Positions 23,129 to 32,249 of a DNA stretch of 64,000 bases are shown piece after piece. The stretch spans positions 129,933-193,932 of the forward strand of contig NZ_FNCW01000001.1 of assembly GCF_900099815.1 (NCBI RefSeq), in the 5' to 3' direction. The notes below the pieces were generated by a model. That model was not told the DNA's origin. It made no database searches and saw nothing but the letters and a program-made list of their open reading frames with translations. The position numbers were made by a program, and so were the translations under genes. How positions within the stretch are numbered: position 1 is the stretch's first letter; each line of letters begins with the position of its first letter. Source of the stretch: Psychroflexus sediminis (GTDB lineage Bacteria > Bacteroidota > Bacteroidia > Flavobacteriales > Flavobacteriaceae).

Positions 23129-24229
23129 ATGCAAGAACAAGAACTGCTAAATTTATTGATGTTACAAAACATCCCTGGCATAGGACATATCAATGCCAAG
23201 AAATTGGTGCAGTACTTTGGGAATGCCACCAATCTTTTCCAGGCTAATATCAAGCAGTTATCTGAAGTAGAAGGTATTGGTGATAAGCGCTTAAAAAGCC
23301 TTAAGGATTCAGCCTACCTCAGAGAAGCTGAAAAAGAACTTGAATTTATTAAAAAAAATAATATTGAGGTTCACTACTATCAGGATGAAGATTATCCTTT
23401 TCGGCTAAAGCAGTGCATAGACGGGCCCTTACTCCTTTTTTCCAGAGGAAAAATCGACCTGAAAAACAAGCCGATCTTGAGCATTGTCGGTACCCGCCAA
23501 ATTACCAGTCACGGGATTGCTTTTTGCGAAAAATTTATCAGTGATCTGGCTCCCTTGAAGCCGGTGATTGTCTCTGGTTTTGCCTACGGAACCGATATTG
23601 TGGCGCATAAAGCAGCTATGGATCATAATTTGCAAACCATAGGTTGTCTTGCGCACGGGCTCGATCAAATTTACCCCAAAGCACATCAAAAATATACCGC
23701 TGCCATAGAGAATAACGGAGGGTTTTTTACAGATTTTTGCAGTCACCATACCTTCGATAGAAAAAACTTCCTGAGCAGAAACAGGATTGTTGCAGGCCTC
23801 AGTGAAGCAACGGTGGTGATTGAAAGCGCTGAAAAAGGAGGTTCTCTGGTCACTGCAGATATCGCTCATTCTTACGACCGGGAAGTTTTCGCAATTCCTG
23901 GACGACCACAGGATAAATTCAGTAAAGGCTGTAATATGCTTATCAAGCAGCAAAAGGCTCAAATGATTACCAGCGCTGCCGACCTTGTTTACTTTCTCAA
24001 CTGGGACCTTACGGCGCAAAACAAAAATAAGCAAGCCCAGCTTTTTGTTGATCTTAAAGGAGAAGAAAAACTAGTTTTTGAAAAACTTAAGGAAATTGGC
24101 AAAGCCGAGATTGATGCCTTATCTTTGGCATGTGATTTACCCACGTATAAGTTGGCTTCTGTCTTGATTAGTCTGGAACTATCAGGATGTGTAAGGCCCT
24201 TGCCGGGTAAACAGTTTGAAATTATTTAA
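23129..24229 (+). CDS. dprA: DNA processing protein DprA
   Basis: 366 residues with the complete layout: an N-terminal helix-hairpin-helix/SAM-like part (IPGIGHINAKKLVQYFG, EVEGIGDKRL), the Rossmann-like DNA-binding core (SIVGTRQITSHG, VSGFAYGTDIVAHKAAM, HGLDQIYPKAH, SRNRIVAGLSEATVVIES, GSLVTADIA, FAIPGRPQDKFSKGCN) and a C-terminal winged helix (about 300-366). DprA loads RecA on incoming single-stranded DNA in natural transformation. No other competence genes are in the window. It appears to be in one transcript with the antiporter upstream. Confidence 0.95.
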   Translation: MQEQELLNLLMLQNIPGIGHINAKKLVQYFGNATNLFQANIKQLSEVEGIGDKRLKSLKDSAYLREAEKELEFIKKNNIEVHYYQDEDYPFRLKQCIDGPLLLFSRGKIDLKNKPILSIVGTRQITSHGIAFCEKFISDLAPLKPVIVSGFAYGTDIVAHKAAMDHNLQTIGCLAHGLDQIYPKAHQKYTAAIENNGGFFTDFCSHHTFDRKNFLSRNRIVAGLSEATVVIESAEKGGSLVTADIAHSYDREVFAIPGRPQDKFSKGCNMLIKQQKAQMITSAADLVYFLNWDLTAQNKNKQAQLFVDLKGEEKLVFEKLKEIGKAEIDALSLACDLPTYKLASVLISLELSGCVRPLPGKQFEII

Positions 24230-24237
24230 ACCCTAAA

Positions 24238-24714
24238 ATGACAACGATGAAAACATTTTTTAAAATTTTAAGTATAGCCGTTTTAGTTAGTGTGTCTTCA
24301 TGCCAGGAAGAAAAGTCTGAAGACGCAAAAGCCTTTGAAGCTCAGATGAAAGAAACCATCAAAATTCACGATGAGGTTATGCCTAAACTGAGTACAATCA
24401 ACAGCATGATTTCCAGGCTGGAGCGTGAAAAAGAAGAAGTGGCAGAGACTGAAACGAGTTCAGAAGAAGTGGCATTATACAATGAGGCTATAGCGGATTT
24501 GGAGAAATCTCACGATCTTATGATGTCCTGGATGAAGAACTTCAGTTATTCCTTTTCCAGAACAGAAATCAATCAAGGCTTAGCTACCATAGACAGGGAT
24601 AGCGTAAAAGCCAAATTAGAAAATTTGCAGATTCAATATAAATCTGCTGAAGAGATGAGAGATTTCACCAATGAATCTATCGAAAACGCTCAGGCACTCC
24701 TGGCTGAAGAATAA
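24238..24714 (+). CDS. Small coiled-coil lipoprotein of unknown function
   Basis: 158 residues (149 to 155 if translation begins at the second ATG, 24247). The signal ends in lipobox SVSSC, giving a lipoprotein of about 135 residues that is nearly all helical and rich in Glu, Lys and Ser with heptad-like spacing (LSTINSMISRLEREKEEVAE). Similar proteins in Flavobacteriia are annotated only as hypothetical or viral A-type inclusion-like. It begins 8 nt after dprA and is followed by a terminator. No function can be assigned. Confidence 0.75.
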   Translation: MTTMKTFFKILSIAVLVSVSSCQEEKSEDAKAFEAQMKETIKIHDEVMPKLSTINSMISRLEREKEEVAETETSSEEVALYNEAIADLEKSHDLMMSWMKNFSYSFSRTEINQGLATIDRDSVKAKLENLQIQYKSAEEMRDFTNESIENAQALLAEE

Positions 24715-24733
24715 GATTTTGGCAACTGAATTT

Positions 24734-24758
24734 AAACCAGCTTCGGCTGGTTTTTTTT
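24734..24758 (+). terminator. Rho-independent terminator with UUCG tetraloop
   Basis: AAACCAGC (24734-24741), loop TTCG, GCTGGTTT (24746-24753) and a run of eight Ts. C(UUCG)G is an exceptionally stable tetraloop. Confidence 0.9.
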
Positions 24759-24806
24759 ATGGGGTAAAACCTTTAAAATCCCCTTTAAAATAAGAAATAC
24801 TAATAG

Positions 24807-24825
24807 TAATTATTCTAAATAATTA
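24807..24825 (+). promoter_or_regulatory. Inverted repeat upstream of the suf promoter
   Basis: TAATTATT-CTA-AATAATTA is a perfect 8-bp dyad centred about 44 nt before the -7 box. It is a candidate binding site for an iron- or redox-responsive regulator; the regulator is not identified. Confidence 0.45.
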
Positions 24826-24859
24826 TGTTAAGTGATACGCCAAAATAATTCATTAATCT

Positions 24860-24881
24860 TATATTTGTTTCTAATTTAGAA
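24860..24881 (+). promoter_or_regulatory. suf operon -7 box with overlapping downstream dyad
   Basis: TATATTTG (24860-24867) matches TAnnTTTG. Just after it, TTCTAA-T-TTAGAA (24869-24881) is a perfect palindrome at the expected transcription start, a classic repressor position. The ATG of sufA is 14 nt further on. Confidence 0.55.
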
Positions 24882-24895
24882 TTAATTCATATAAT

Positions 24896-25225
24896 ATGAT
24901 TAAAGTAAGTGAAACCGCTAAGCGAAAAATCATCAATTTAATGGCTGAAGATGGCTTCAATACTAGTGATCACTTCGTGAGAGTTGGTGTGAAAAGCGGT
25001 GGTTGTTCGGGTTTGTCTTACGAGTTGAATTTCGATCAAACTCAGCTGGAACAAGACAAGGTTTTTGAAGATAACGATGTTAAAATCGTCATCAATAAAA
25101 GCAGTTTTTTATACTTAATAGGAACGACTCTGGAATACTCCGGAGGATTGAACGGAAAAGGGTTTGTTTTCAACAATCCTAATGCGCAAAGAACATGTGG
25201 TTGTGGTGAAAGTTTTTCACTTTAA
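24896..25225 (+). CDS. sufA: A-type iron-sulfur carrier, SufA/ErpA family
   Basis: 109 residues, typical length. The three cluster-binding cysteines are present: C37 in [10 protein letters not shown] and C101/C103 in TCGCGESF. A-type carriers accept a [2Fe-2S] or [4Fe-4S] cluster from the SufBCD scaffold and hand it to apo-enzymes. It opens the suf operon; sufB starts 14 nt downstream. Confidence 0.93.
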   Translation: MIKVSETAKRKIINLMAEDGFNTSDHFVRVGVKSGGCSGLSYELNFDQTQLEQDKVFEDNDVKIVINKSSFLYLIGTTLEYSGGLNGKGFVFNNPNAQRTCGCGESFSL

Positions 25226-25239
25226 TTAAAAAAAAGAAT

Positions 25240-26685
25240 ATGGCTTATACAGAGCAAGAACTCGAGAAAGAACTTCAAAATAAAGAGTACGAATACGGTT
25301 TTTACACGGAGATGGAAGCGGATACGTTTCCACCCGGACTAAATGAGGATGTGGTTATTGGCATTTCCAAAAAGAAAGGTGAGCCGGACTGGATGACCCA
25401 GTGGAGGCTGGAAGCTTACAGGCATTGGTTAACTATGAAAGAGCCTAACTGGGCAAACATCGGTTATGAAAAACCAAATTACCAGGCGATATCTTACTAT
25501 TCTGCACCTAGCACAAAACCGAAGTACGACAGCTTAGACGAAGTAGATCCGGAAATGCTGGAGACTTTCAAAAAGTTGGGTATTTCTATAGATGAACAAA
25601 AAAAATTGGCTGGTGTGGCGATGGACGTAGTTATGGATTCAGTTTCAGTAACAACGACTTTTAAAAAGACTTTAGCTGAAAAAGGAATTATATTCTGCTC
25701 AATTTCAGAGGCGATTAAGGAACATCCTGAACTTGTCAAAAAATATATCGGGAGTGTAGTTCCCACTTCAGACAATTACTTTGCAGCTTTAAATTCCGCA
25801 GTATTTAGTGATGGGTCATTCTGTTACATCCCAAAAGGGGTAAGATGTCCAATGGAATTATCGACTTATTTCAGAATCAATCAGGCAGGAACCGGACAGT
25901 TTGAAAGAACTTTGGTGATCGCTGAAGATTCGAGTTATGTGAGCTACCTCGAAGGATGTACAGCTCCTTCTCGTGACGAAAATCAATTGCATGCTGCGGT
26001 TGTAGAACTTGTCGCTATGGATAATGCGGAGATTAAATATTCAACCGTTCAAAACTGGTATCCAGGTAATAAAGAAGGAAAGGGCGGGGTTTATAACTTC
26101 GTCACCAAACGTGGAATTTGTGAAAAGAACGCTAAAATAAGCTGGACACAGGTTGAAACGGGTTCTGCAGTGACCTGGAAATATCCAAGCTGTATCTTAA
26201 AAGGCGATAACTCTACAGGGGAGTTTTATTCTATTGCTGTAACCAACAATTTTCAGCAGGCAGATACAGGCACAAAGATGATTCACCTGGGTAAAAATAC
26301 CAAGAGTACCATTATTTCTAAAGGTATTTCAGCAGGGAAATCTCAAAATAGCTACCGAGGCCTGGTGCAAATCAATAAGCGTGCGGAGAATGCAAGAAAC
26401 TTTTCTCAGTGTGATTCCTTATTGATGGGAAACAAGTGTGGAGCACATACCTTCCCTTACATCGAAGCTAGAAATAAAACCGCTCAGGTGGAGCATGAGG
26501 CGACGACCAGTAAAATTGGAGAAGATCAAATTTTCTACTGTAACCAGCGTGGGATTGATACTGAAAAAGCCATCGCCTTAATTGTGAACGGATTTAGTAA
26601 AGAAGTCCTGAACAAGTTACCGATGGAATTTGCAGTAGAAGCACAGAAATTGCTCGAGATTTCCTTGGAAGGATCAGTTGGATAA
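25240..26685 (+). CDS. sufB: Fe-S cluster assembly scaffold SufB
   Basis: 481 residues, full length. SufB forms the SufBC2D scaffold on which clusters are built. Visible hallmarks are [27 protein letters not shown], the beta-helix core with EGCTAPSR, and the C-terminal [16 protein letters not shown], the motif shared with SufD that contacts SufC. The N-terminal [20 protein letters not shown] region is as in other SufB proteins. Second gene of the operon. Confidence 0.96.
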   Translation: MAYTEQELEKELQNKEYEYGFYTEMEADTFPPGLNEDVVIGISKKKGEPDWMTQWRLEAYRHWLTMKEPNWANIGYEKPNYQAISYYSAPSTKPKYDSLDEVDPEMLETFKKLGISIDEQKKLAGVAMDVVMDSVSVTTTFKKTLAEKGIIFCSISEAIKEHPELVKKYIGSVVPTSDNYFAALNSAVFSDGSFCYIPKGVRCPMELSTYFRINQAGTGQFERTLVIAEDSSYVSYLEGCTAPSRDENQLHAAVVELVAMDNAEIKYSTVQNWYPGNKEGKGGVYNFVTKRGICEKNAKISWTQVETGSAVTWKYPSCILKGDNSTGEFYSIAVTNNFQQADTGTKMIHLGKNTKSTIISKGISAGKSQNSYRGLVQINKRAENARNFSQCDSLLMGNKCGAHTFPYIEARNKTAQVEHEATTSKIGEDQIFYCNQRGIDTEKAIALIVNGFSKEVLNKLPMEFAVEAQKLLEISLEGSVG

Positions 26686-26691
26686 ATAACT

Positions 26692-27087
26692 ATGAGAAAC
26701 CTTATTTTTCTTTTTGCGATCTGCGTCTTGTTTTTAGGATCCTGTAAGTCAGATTCTAAAACCTCTGATGCCGAAACAAAGAAGGTTCAAACGGAATCCG
26801 ATCTAGAATTCAATTCGATTTCAGGTGAATTCATTTACACCGATTCTGTTGCAGTTTTCAGTAAGCAAGATGAAATTTACGGGGTTGTGATGAATGTAAA
26901 AGCCAGGCAGCTAATCGCTCAAGCTCGGGAATTAAATTCAGATCCATATGCTTCTTTTGAAGTGACTCTGAAAGCCGATATCAAAGAGAATCCAGAAAAA
27001 GATGCTTGGCCACAAGTCATCGATATTCAACATATAATTAAAGTAAAGCCGCTGTCCAACGATGATAGCTTGAGATTAAATAAATAA
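26692..27087 (+). CDS. Lipoprotein of unknown function inside the suf operon
   Basis: 131 residues with lipobox FLGSC (cysteine at about residue 18). The mature part is a small beta-rich domain: GEFIYTDSVAVFSKQDEIYGVVMNVKARQL followed by a charged end. It begins 6 nt after sufB and ends 9 nt before sufC, so it must be cotranscribed. No metal-binding motif or known domain is visible. An envelope lipoprotein between two cytosolic assembly genes is unexpected; I do not recognise the family. Confidence 0.75.
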   Translation: MRNLIFLFAICVLFLGSCKSDSKTSDAETKKVQTESDLEFNSISGEFIYTDSVAVFSKQDEIYGVVMNVKARQLIAQARELNSDPYASFEVTLKADIKENPEKDAWPQVIDIQHIIKVKPLSNDDSLRLNK

Positions 27088-27096
27088 GAATAAGTT

Positions 27097-27858
27097 ATGT
27101 TAAAGATAAAAAATTTACACGCCAGCGTAGAGGGTGAAAAAATATTAAAGGGAATCAATCTGGAAATTAATCCAGGTGAGGTTCACGCTATAATGGGGCC
27201 TAACGGTTCCGGAAAAAGCACACTTGCTTCTGTAATTGCAGGAAACGAAGATTTTGAAGTGACCAAAGGTGATATCCTGTTTGAAAAAGCAAATATTTCG
27301 GAATTGTCTCCGGAAGAAAGAGCTCATAAAGGCATTTTCTTATCCTTTCAGTATCCAGTAGAAATCCCAGGAGTTTCAGTGACCAATTTTATCAAAACCT
27401 CTATCAACCAGGTTAGAAAAGCTCAAGGTCAAAAGGACATGCCGGCTAATGAAATGCTGAAAAAAATTAGAGAGAAATCAGCTTTGCTGGAGATGGATAG
27501 AAAATTCCTTTCCAGATCACTGAACGAAGGTTTTTCCGGTGGAGAAAAGAAAAGGAATGAAATCTTCCAAATGGCTATGCTGGAACCTAAACTGGCAATT
27601 TTAGATGAAACCGATTCCGGTCTGGATATCGACGCTTTGCGCATCGTTGCCGATGGTGTTAATAGATTGAAGACCAAGGAGAATGCTACATTGGTGATTA
27701 CGCACTATCAGCGTTTATTGGATTATGTTATTCCAGACGTTGTTCATGTATTGATGGATGGTAAAATAGTTAAAACTGGTGGTAAAGAATTAGCCAAAGA
27801 ACTGGAAGAAAAAGGATACGACTGGCTGAAAGAGGAACGCGCAGAAATGACTTCATAA
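27097..27858 (+). CDS. sufC: Fe-S assembly ATPase SufC
   Basis: 253 residues. All ABC ATPase motifs are present: Walker [10 protein letters not shown] (about 33-41), Q-loop [15 protein letters not shown], signature [14 protein letters not shown], Walker [13 protein letters not shown] and H-loop VITHYQR. The ETDSGLD variant is diagnostic for SufC. It powers conformational changes of the SufBCD complex in the cytoplasm. Confidence 0.96.
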   Translation: MLKIKNLHASVEGEKILKGINLEINPGEVHAIMGPNGSGKSTLASVIAGNEDFEVTKGDILFEKANISELSPEERAHKGIFLSFQYPVEIPGVSVTNFIKTSINQVRKAQGQKDMPANEMLKKIREKSALLEMDRKFLSRSLNEGFSGGEKKRNEIFQMAMLEPKLAILDETDSGLDIDALRIVADGVNRLKTKENATLVITHYQRLLDYVIPDVVHVLMDGKIVKTGGKELAKELEEKGYDWLKEERAEMTS

Positions 27859-27879
27859 GCACCAAAACGATTGAAAACT

Positions 27880-29193
27880 ATGGAACTTAAAGATAAATTA
27901 ATGTCTTCTTATCTTGCTTTTGAAGAGCAGGTCGATTTGGAGAACGATATTCACGAAGTACGAAATAAAGCGATAAAGTTCTTTGAACATACAGGCTTTC
28001 CTACCAAAAAGGAGGAGGCATGGAAATATACCTCGCTCAATTCCATTTTGAAAGAGGATTACAGCATATTTCCTAAAAAGGAGGATGCTATTGATTATAA
28101 AGACATCAAGAAATACCTGATTCACGACATAGATACCTACACGATTGTATTTGTAGACGGTATTTATTCTTCTCATCTGTCCAGAACCACGCATGATAAA
28201 CTGGATGCATGTTTGATGTCTTCTGCTTTGGATAAAGAAAAGTATAAGCCTGTTATCGAGAAGTATTTTAATAAAATTGTCCCTGAAGACAGTATGTCTT
28301 CTTTGAATACGGCTTTTGCCAAGGAAGGGGCTTACATCAGAATACCAAAGAACGTGGTCGCTGAAAAGCCTATTCAAATCATGAATTTCTTCACTAGCAA
28401 TGAAGCTGCTTTGATGGTTCAGCCTAGGAATTTAATCATCGCAGAAGAAGGTTCTCATGTGCAAATTATAGAAAGGCATCAGAGTTTGACAGATAACCCT
28501 GTGCTTACCAATTCAGTGACTGAAGTTTATGTAGGCAAAAATGCTGAGGTAGACTATTACAAAATTCAGAATGACAGAATCACCTCGTCCCTAATCGATA
28601 ATACCTTTATCAAACAGGAACGCGACAGTAAATGCTCCATGCACACCTTCTCACTGGGTGGAAAAATTACCAGAAATAATCTGAAGTTCTATCAGCACGG
28701 AGAAAACTGTGATTCAGTATTAAAAGGGGTGACTATTTTAGAAGACAAGCAGCATGTCGACCATAACACCCTGGTGCATCATACCCAGCCTAATTGTGAA
28801 AGTCATCAGGATTACAAAGGCATTTTTTCAGAAAAATCTGTCGGGGTGTTTAATGGAAATGTACTTGTAGACAGAGTGGCACAGAAGACTAATGCGTTTC
28901 AAAGCAATAACAATATCTTAATTGACGATACAGCCACCTGTAACTCAAAGCCACAGTTGGAAATTTTTGCAGATGATGTGAAATGCAGTCACGGTTGTAC
29001 GATTGGTCAGCTGGATAACGAGGCCTTATATTATTTAAGAACGCGTGGTATTCCTAAAAAGGAGGCTAGAGCTTTGCTGATGTTTGCCTTTGCCAACAAG
29101 GTTTTGAGCAGTGTTAAGATACCGGAAATTAAAAAAAGAATCACTAAACAAATTGCATTGAAATTAGGCGTAGAACTAGGGTTTAACCTGTAA
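27880..29193 (+). CDS. sufD: Fe-S cluster assembly protein SufD
   Basis: 437 residues from the ATG at 27880; an in-frame TTG nine bases upstream is a less likely start. The beta-helical core and the SufC-binding end SHGCTIGQLDNEALYYLRTRGI identify SufD. FSEKSVGVFNGNVLVDRVAQKTNAFQ is the conserved segment shared with SufB. It forms the scaffold with SufB and SufC. Confidence 0.94.
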   Translation: MELKDKLMSSYLAFEEQVDLENDIHEVRNKAIKFFEHTGFPTKKEEAWKYTSLNSILKEDYSIFPKKEDAIDYKDIKKYLIHDIDTYTIVFVDGIYSSHLSRTTHDKLDACLMSSALDKEKYKPVIEKYFNKIVPEDSMSSLNTAFAKEGAYIRIPKNVVAEKPIQIMNFFTSNEAALMVQPRNLIIAEEGSHVQIIERHQSLTDNPVLTNSVTEVYVGKNAEVDYYKIQNDRITSSLIDNTFIKQERDSKCSMHTFSLGGKITRNNLKFYQHGENCDSVLKGVTILEDKQHVDHNTLVHHTQPNCESHQDYKGIFSEKSVGVFNGNVLVDRVAQKTNAFQSNNNILIDDTATCNSKPQLEIFADDVKCSHGCTIGQLDNEALYYLRTRGIPKKEARALLMFAFANKVLSSVKIPEIKKRITKQIALKLGVELGFNL

Positions 29194-29242
29194 AAATTTC
29201 AATTCAGTCAACTTGTTTAGAAGTAAATAAACGAAACGAAAC

Positions 29243-30481
29243 ATGACGAATACTTCTGAACAAATTTTAGATATAGACAAAATACGCAAAGACTTTCCAA
29301 TACTCAGAAGAGAAATCAATGGAAAGCCTTTAGTGTATTTTGATAATGCAGCGACTTCGCAAACTCCAACGCAGGTCATCGACTGTATCGTAGATTATTA
29401 CGAAAACAAAAACGCTAATATCCATAGAGGGGTTCATTCTCTTTCTCAAATTGCCACCGATGCCTATGAAGCTGCCCGGGAAACAGTAAGAAAGCATTTC
29501 AATGCTGAATTTGCCCACGAAATCATTTTAACGGCAGGAACCACACACAGCATCAATCTGGTTGCTAACGGGTATGCTTCTGTTTTGAAACCTGAAGATG
29601 AAATCCTGGTTTCGGCAATGGAACACCACTCCAATATTGTGCCCTGGCAAATGCTTTGTCAAAAAACGGGCTCTCAGTTAAAAGTGATACCGATGCTGCA
29701 TACGGGTGAGCTGGATATGGAGGCTTATAAAGAACTTCTGAATGCAAATACGAAGCTGGTTTTTGTCAATCACGTCTCAAATGCTTTAGGAACCATCAAT
29801 CCGATTGAGCAGATTATCAACTTGGCTCATGGAGTGGATGCCAAAGTTTTAATCGATGGTGCACAGGCAGCACCCCATCTTAAAGCAGACGTTCAGGCTC
29901 TGGATGTCGATTATTACACCGTTTCGGCGCATAAGATCTACGGACCTACCGGTGTTGGTATGCTCTACGGAAAAGAGGAGCTTTTGAATATGCTGCCCCC
30001 TTATCAGGGTGGCGGTGAAATGATTTCAGAAGTGACTTTTGAAAAAACAACCTATGCTGGCTTACCGCATAAATTTGAAGCAGGGACCCCAAACATCTCG
30101 GGGGGAATTGCTTTTGGAGCTGCTTTAGATTATATGAATGACATCGGTTTTGAGGCGATTGCAGCCTATGAAATGGAATTGCTGAACTATGCCACTACAG
30201 AAATTCAAAAAATAGAAGAGGTCGAGATTTACGGGACTTCGCCAGATAAAAAAACAGCGGTCTTGTCGTTCAATATTCAGGGACTTCATCCTTACGATAT
30301 AGGAACGCTTTTAGATAAAATGGGAATTGCTGTGAGAACCGGGCATCATTGCGCTCAGCCTATCATGGAATTTTATAAAATTCCAGGAACCGTGCGGGCT
30401 TCCTTTTCATTTTATAACACCAAAGAAGAAATAGATTCTTTTATAACTGCTTTGAAAAAGGCAAAATCCATGCTATTATGA
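29243..30481 (+). CDS. sufS: Cysteine desulfurase SufS
   Basis: 412 residues, group II cysteine desulfurase. PLP lysine is K231 in TVSAHKIYGPTG and the persulfide-carrying cysteine is C370 in RTGHHCAQP. The N-terminal PLVYFDNAATSQTP is typical. It mobilises sulfur from cysteine and passes it to SufE. Its last four bases (ATGA) overlap the start of the META-domain lipoprotein gene. Confidence 0.96.
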   Translation: MTNTSEQILDIDKIRKDFPILRREINGKPLVYFDNAATSQTPTQVIDCIVDYYENKNANIHRGVHSLSQIATDAYEAARETVRKHFNAEFAHEIILTAGTTHSINLVANGYASVLKPEDEILVSAMEHHSNIVPWQMLCQKTGSQLKVIPMLHTGELDMEAYKELLNANTKLVFVNHVSNALGTINPIEQIINLAHGVDAKVLIDGAQAAPHLKADVQALDVDYYTVSAHKIYGPTGVGMLYGKEELLNMLPPYQGGGEMISEVTFEKTTYAGLPHKFEAGTPNISGGIAFGAALDYMNDIGFEAIAAYEMELLNYATTEIQKIEEVEIYGTSPDKKTAVLSFNIQGLHPYDIGTLLDKMGIAVRTGHHCAQPIMEFYKIPGTVRASFSFYNTKEEIDSFITALKKAKSMLL

Positions 30482-30894
30482 AAGGAATTTTAAATTCGGG
30501 TATCCTTGTGGTGTCTTTAGTCATAATACTTGGATCGTGTAAAGCTCAGAAGAGGACTTCAGATCAATTGATAGCCCAGGAATACGCAATAACACAACTA
30601 GGGGATAAGGAGGTTTCTGAGTCTGAATTGACCTTAAAAGTAAATCCGGAGAATTCTGTGATATCGGGATATGCAGGCTGTAACAATTATAGCTACAGCT
30701 ATAAACTGAAAGAGGGAAAACTCAATTTAGGTTATGCGACAGCTACCAAAATATACTGTGAGGACTCCATGGAACTTGAAAATTTATTCTTTCAAAAAAT
30801 GTCCTCAGTGACTCAGTTTGAAAGTTCAAAACAAGCCATTTATTTTAAAAACGAAGACGGTAAAATCCTCGTCAAAGCAAAAAAGAAAGATTAA
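30478..30894 (+). CDS. META/HslJ-domain lipoprotein in the suf operon
   Basis: 138 residues with lipobox IILGSC. The domain has the META/HslJ pattern: a query-like start (YAITQLGDKEV), the G-x-x-GCNNYS motif (SGYAGCNNYSYSYK), ATATKIYCEDSMELENLFF and a final strand. META-domain lipoproteins are envelope proteins often linked to stress or antibiotic tolerance, with unclear biochemistry. It overlaps sufS by 4 nt and ends 1 nt before the sufE GTG, so translation of all three is probably coupled. Confidence 0.85.
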   Translation: MKGILNSGILVVSLVIILGSCKAQKRTSDQLIAQEYAITQLGDKEVSESELTLKVNPENSVISGYAGCNNYSYSYKLKEGKLNLGYATATKIYCEDSMELENLFFQKMSSVTQFESSKQAIYFKNEDGKILVKAKKKD

Positions 30895-30895
30895 C

Positions 30896-31330
30896 GTGAA
30901 TAGTATTCAAGAAAGACAAGAAGAGATTATAGAAGAATTCAGCATGTTTGAAGACTGGATGCAGCGCTATGAATATATGATAGAACTTGGTAAATCTCTG
31001 CCGCTTATCGATGAAAAGCATAAAACAGAAGAAAACATCATCAAAGGCTGCCAGAGTAGAGTCTGGGTGTATGCGGAAATGGATGATGATCAGGTGGATT
31101 TTACAGCAGATAGCGATGCCATAATTACCAAAGGCATCATTGCTATTCTCATTAGAGTTTTTTCAGGTCAGAAACCTGAAGATATCATCAATGCCAAGAC
31201 CGATTTTATAGACGAAATCGGCCTTAAAGAACACTTGTCACCCACCAGAGCAAATGGTTTGGTGAGTATGATAAAACAAATGAAAATGTATGCTATTGCT
31301 TACAATAGCCAACAAAACAATAAAGCTTAA
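30896..31330 (+). CDS. sufE: Sulfur acceptor SufE
   Basis: 144 residues with a GTG start immediately after the META lipoprotein stop. Conserved EEFSMFEDWMQRYEYMIELG opens the protein and the sulfur-accepting cysteine is C52 in IIKGCQSRVW. SufE stimulates SufS and carries its persulfide to SufB. A longer version that starts in the preceding gene is rejected because it would overlap most of the last 80 nt of that gene. Confidence 0.94.
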   Translation: MNSIQERQEEIIEEFSMFEDWMQRYEYMIELGKSLPLIDEKHKTEENIIKGCQSRVWVYAEMDDDQVDFTADSDAIITKGIIAILIRVFSGQKPEDIINAKTDFIDEIGLKEHLSPTRANGLVSMIKQMKMYAIAYNSQQNNKA

Positions 31331-31334
31331 GAAA

Positions 31335-31658
31335 ATGGCTGAAGAAAGAAATACAGAAGAATTGGGAGAAGACATCGTAAGGGTTTTAAAAACCATTTAC
31401 GATCCGGAAATTCCTGTTGATATCTACGAATTAGGTCTTATCTATGACGTATTTGTCAATGAAGATAACGACGTCAAAATACTGATGACTTTAACCTCAC
31501 CCAACTGTCCGGTTGCAGAATCTTTACCCCAGGAGGTCAAAGAAAAGGCCGCCTCTTTAGATTGGGTCAATGAATGTGAGGTGGAACTGACTTTTGATCC
31601 TGCCTGGTCACAAGATTTGATGAGTGAAGAAGCGAAACTGGAACTGGGAATGCTGTAA
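31335..31658 (+). CDS. SufT-like MIP18/DUF59 protein
   Basis: 107 residues from the ATG at 31335. DPEIPVDIYELGLIYDVF and MTLTSPNCPVAESLP are signature segments of the DUF59/MIP18 family, whose members (SufT, CIA2, N-terminus of ApbC/Mrp) help mature Fe-S proteins. The cysteine in PNCP is the likely functional residue. Between sufE and DUF2480, 4 nt after the former. Confidence 0.9.
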   Translation: MAEERNTEELGEDIVRVLKTIYDPEIPVDIYELGLIYDVFVNEDNDVKILMTLTSPNCPVAESLPQEVKEKAASLDWVNECEVELTFDPAWSQDLMSEEAKLELGML

Positions 31659-31661
31659 TCT

Positions 31662-32171
31662 ATGGCAGAAATAGTCAATAAAGTAGCCCTGAGTTCTCTC
31701 AAAACCTTCAATCTGGAAGATTACTATCCGGTGGGTGAACGCAAATCTATTGATATTAAAGACTGGTTGTTCGAAGGGATTATTCTTAAAGAAAAAGACT
31801 TTAGAGAAGCTTTAAAAAATCATGACTGGTCTCAGTATCAGGATGCCTATGTGGCTCTAGACTGCTCAAGCGATGCCATCGTTCCGGGCTGGGCTTACTT
31901 ATTGATTACCTCTTACTTGCAAGGCTTTACAAAAAAAGTAGTATTTGGAAATCTGGAATTTCTCAACGCTTTACTTTACCAGGAAGCATTGCAGGATGTG
32001 GATTTTACTGAATATCAGGATAAGCCGGTCATCATTAAAGGCTGTTCCAACAAACCCGTTCCGGAAAATGCTTATTTACTGGCCTTACAAAAACTTCAGC
32101 CGGTGGCCAAGTCGATTATGTACGGAGAAGCCTGTTCTGCAGTGCCGCTTTATAAGAGACCTAAGAAATAA
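31662..32171 (+). CDS. DUF2480 family protein
   Basis: 169 residues, the normal DUF2480 length. Segments VALDCSSDAIVPGWAYLLI and IIKGCSNKPVPENAYL are characteristic, with conserved cysteines C66 and one near 130 and another in GEACSAVPLYK. This Bacteroidota-restricted family usually sits at the end of suf operons; its role there is unknown. The cysteines would suit Fe-S or sulfur handling, but that is inference. It starts 3 nt after the SufT-like gene. Confidence 0.88.
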   Translation: MAEIVNKVALSSLKTFNLEDYYPVGERKSIDIKDWLFEGIILKEKDFREALKNHDWSQYQDAYVALDCSSDAIVPGWAYLLITSYLQGFTKKVVFGNLEFLNALLYQEALQDVDFTEYQDKPVIIKGCSNKPVPENAYLLALQKLQPVAKSIMYGEACSAVPLYKRPKK

Positions 32172-32249
32172 TTGATAAAAGTTACAAAAAACCAAACTTT
32201 TAAATAGTTATCTTTTGGTTTCATAGATTTGTTTTTAAAAACTTTAAAA

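Noticed and set aside
30818-30895. N-terminally extended sufE
   Set aside because: The extension lies inside the META lipoprotein gene in another frame and is not part of SufE proteins; GTG at 30896 gives the normal length.
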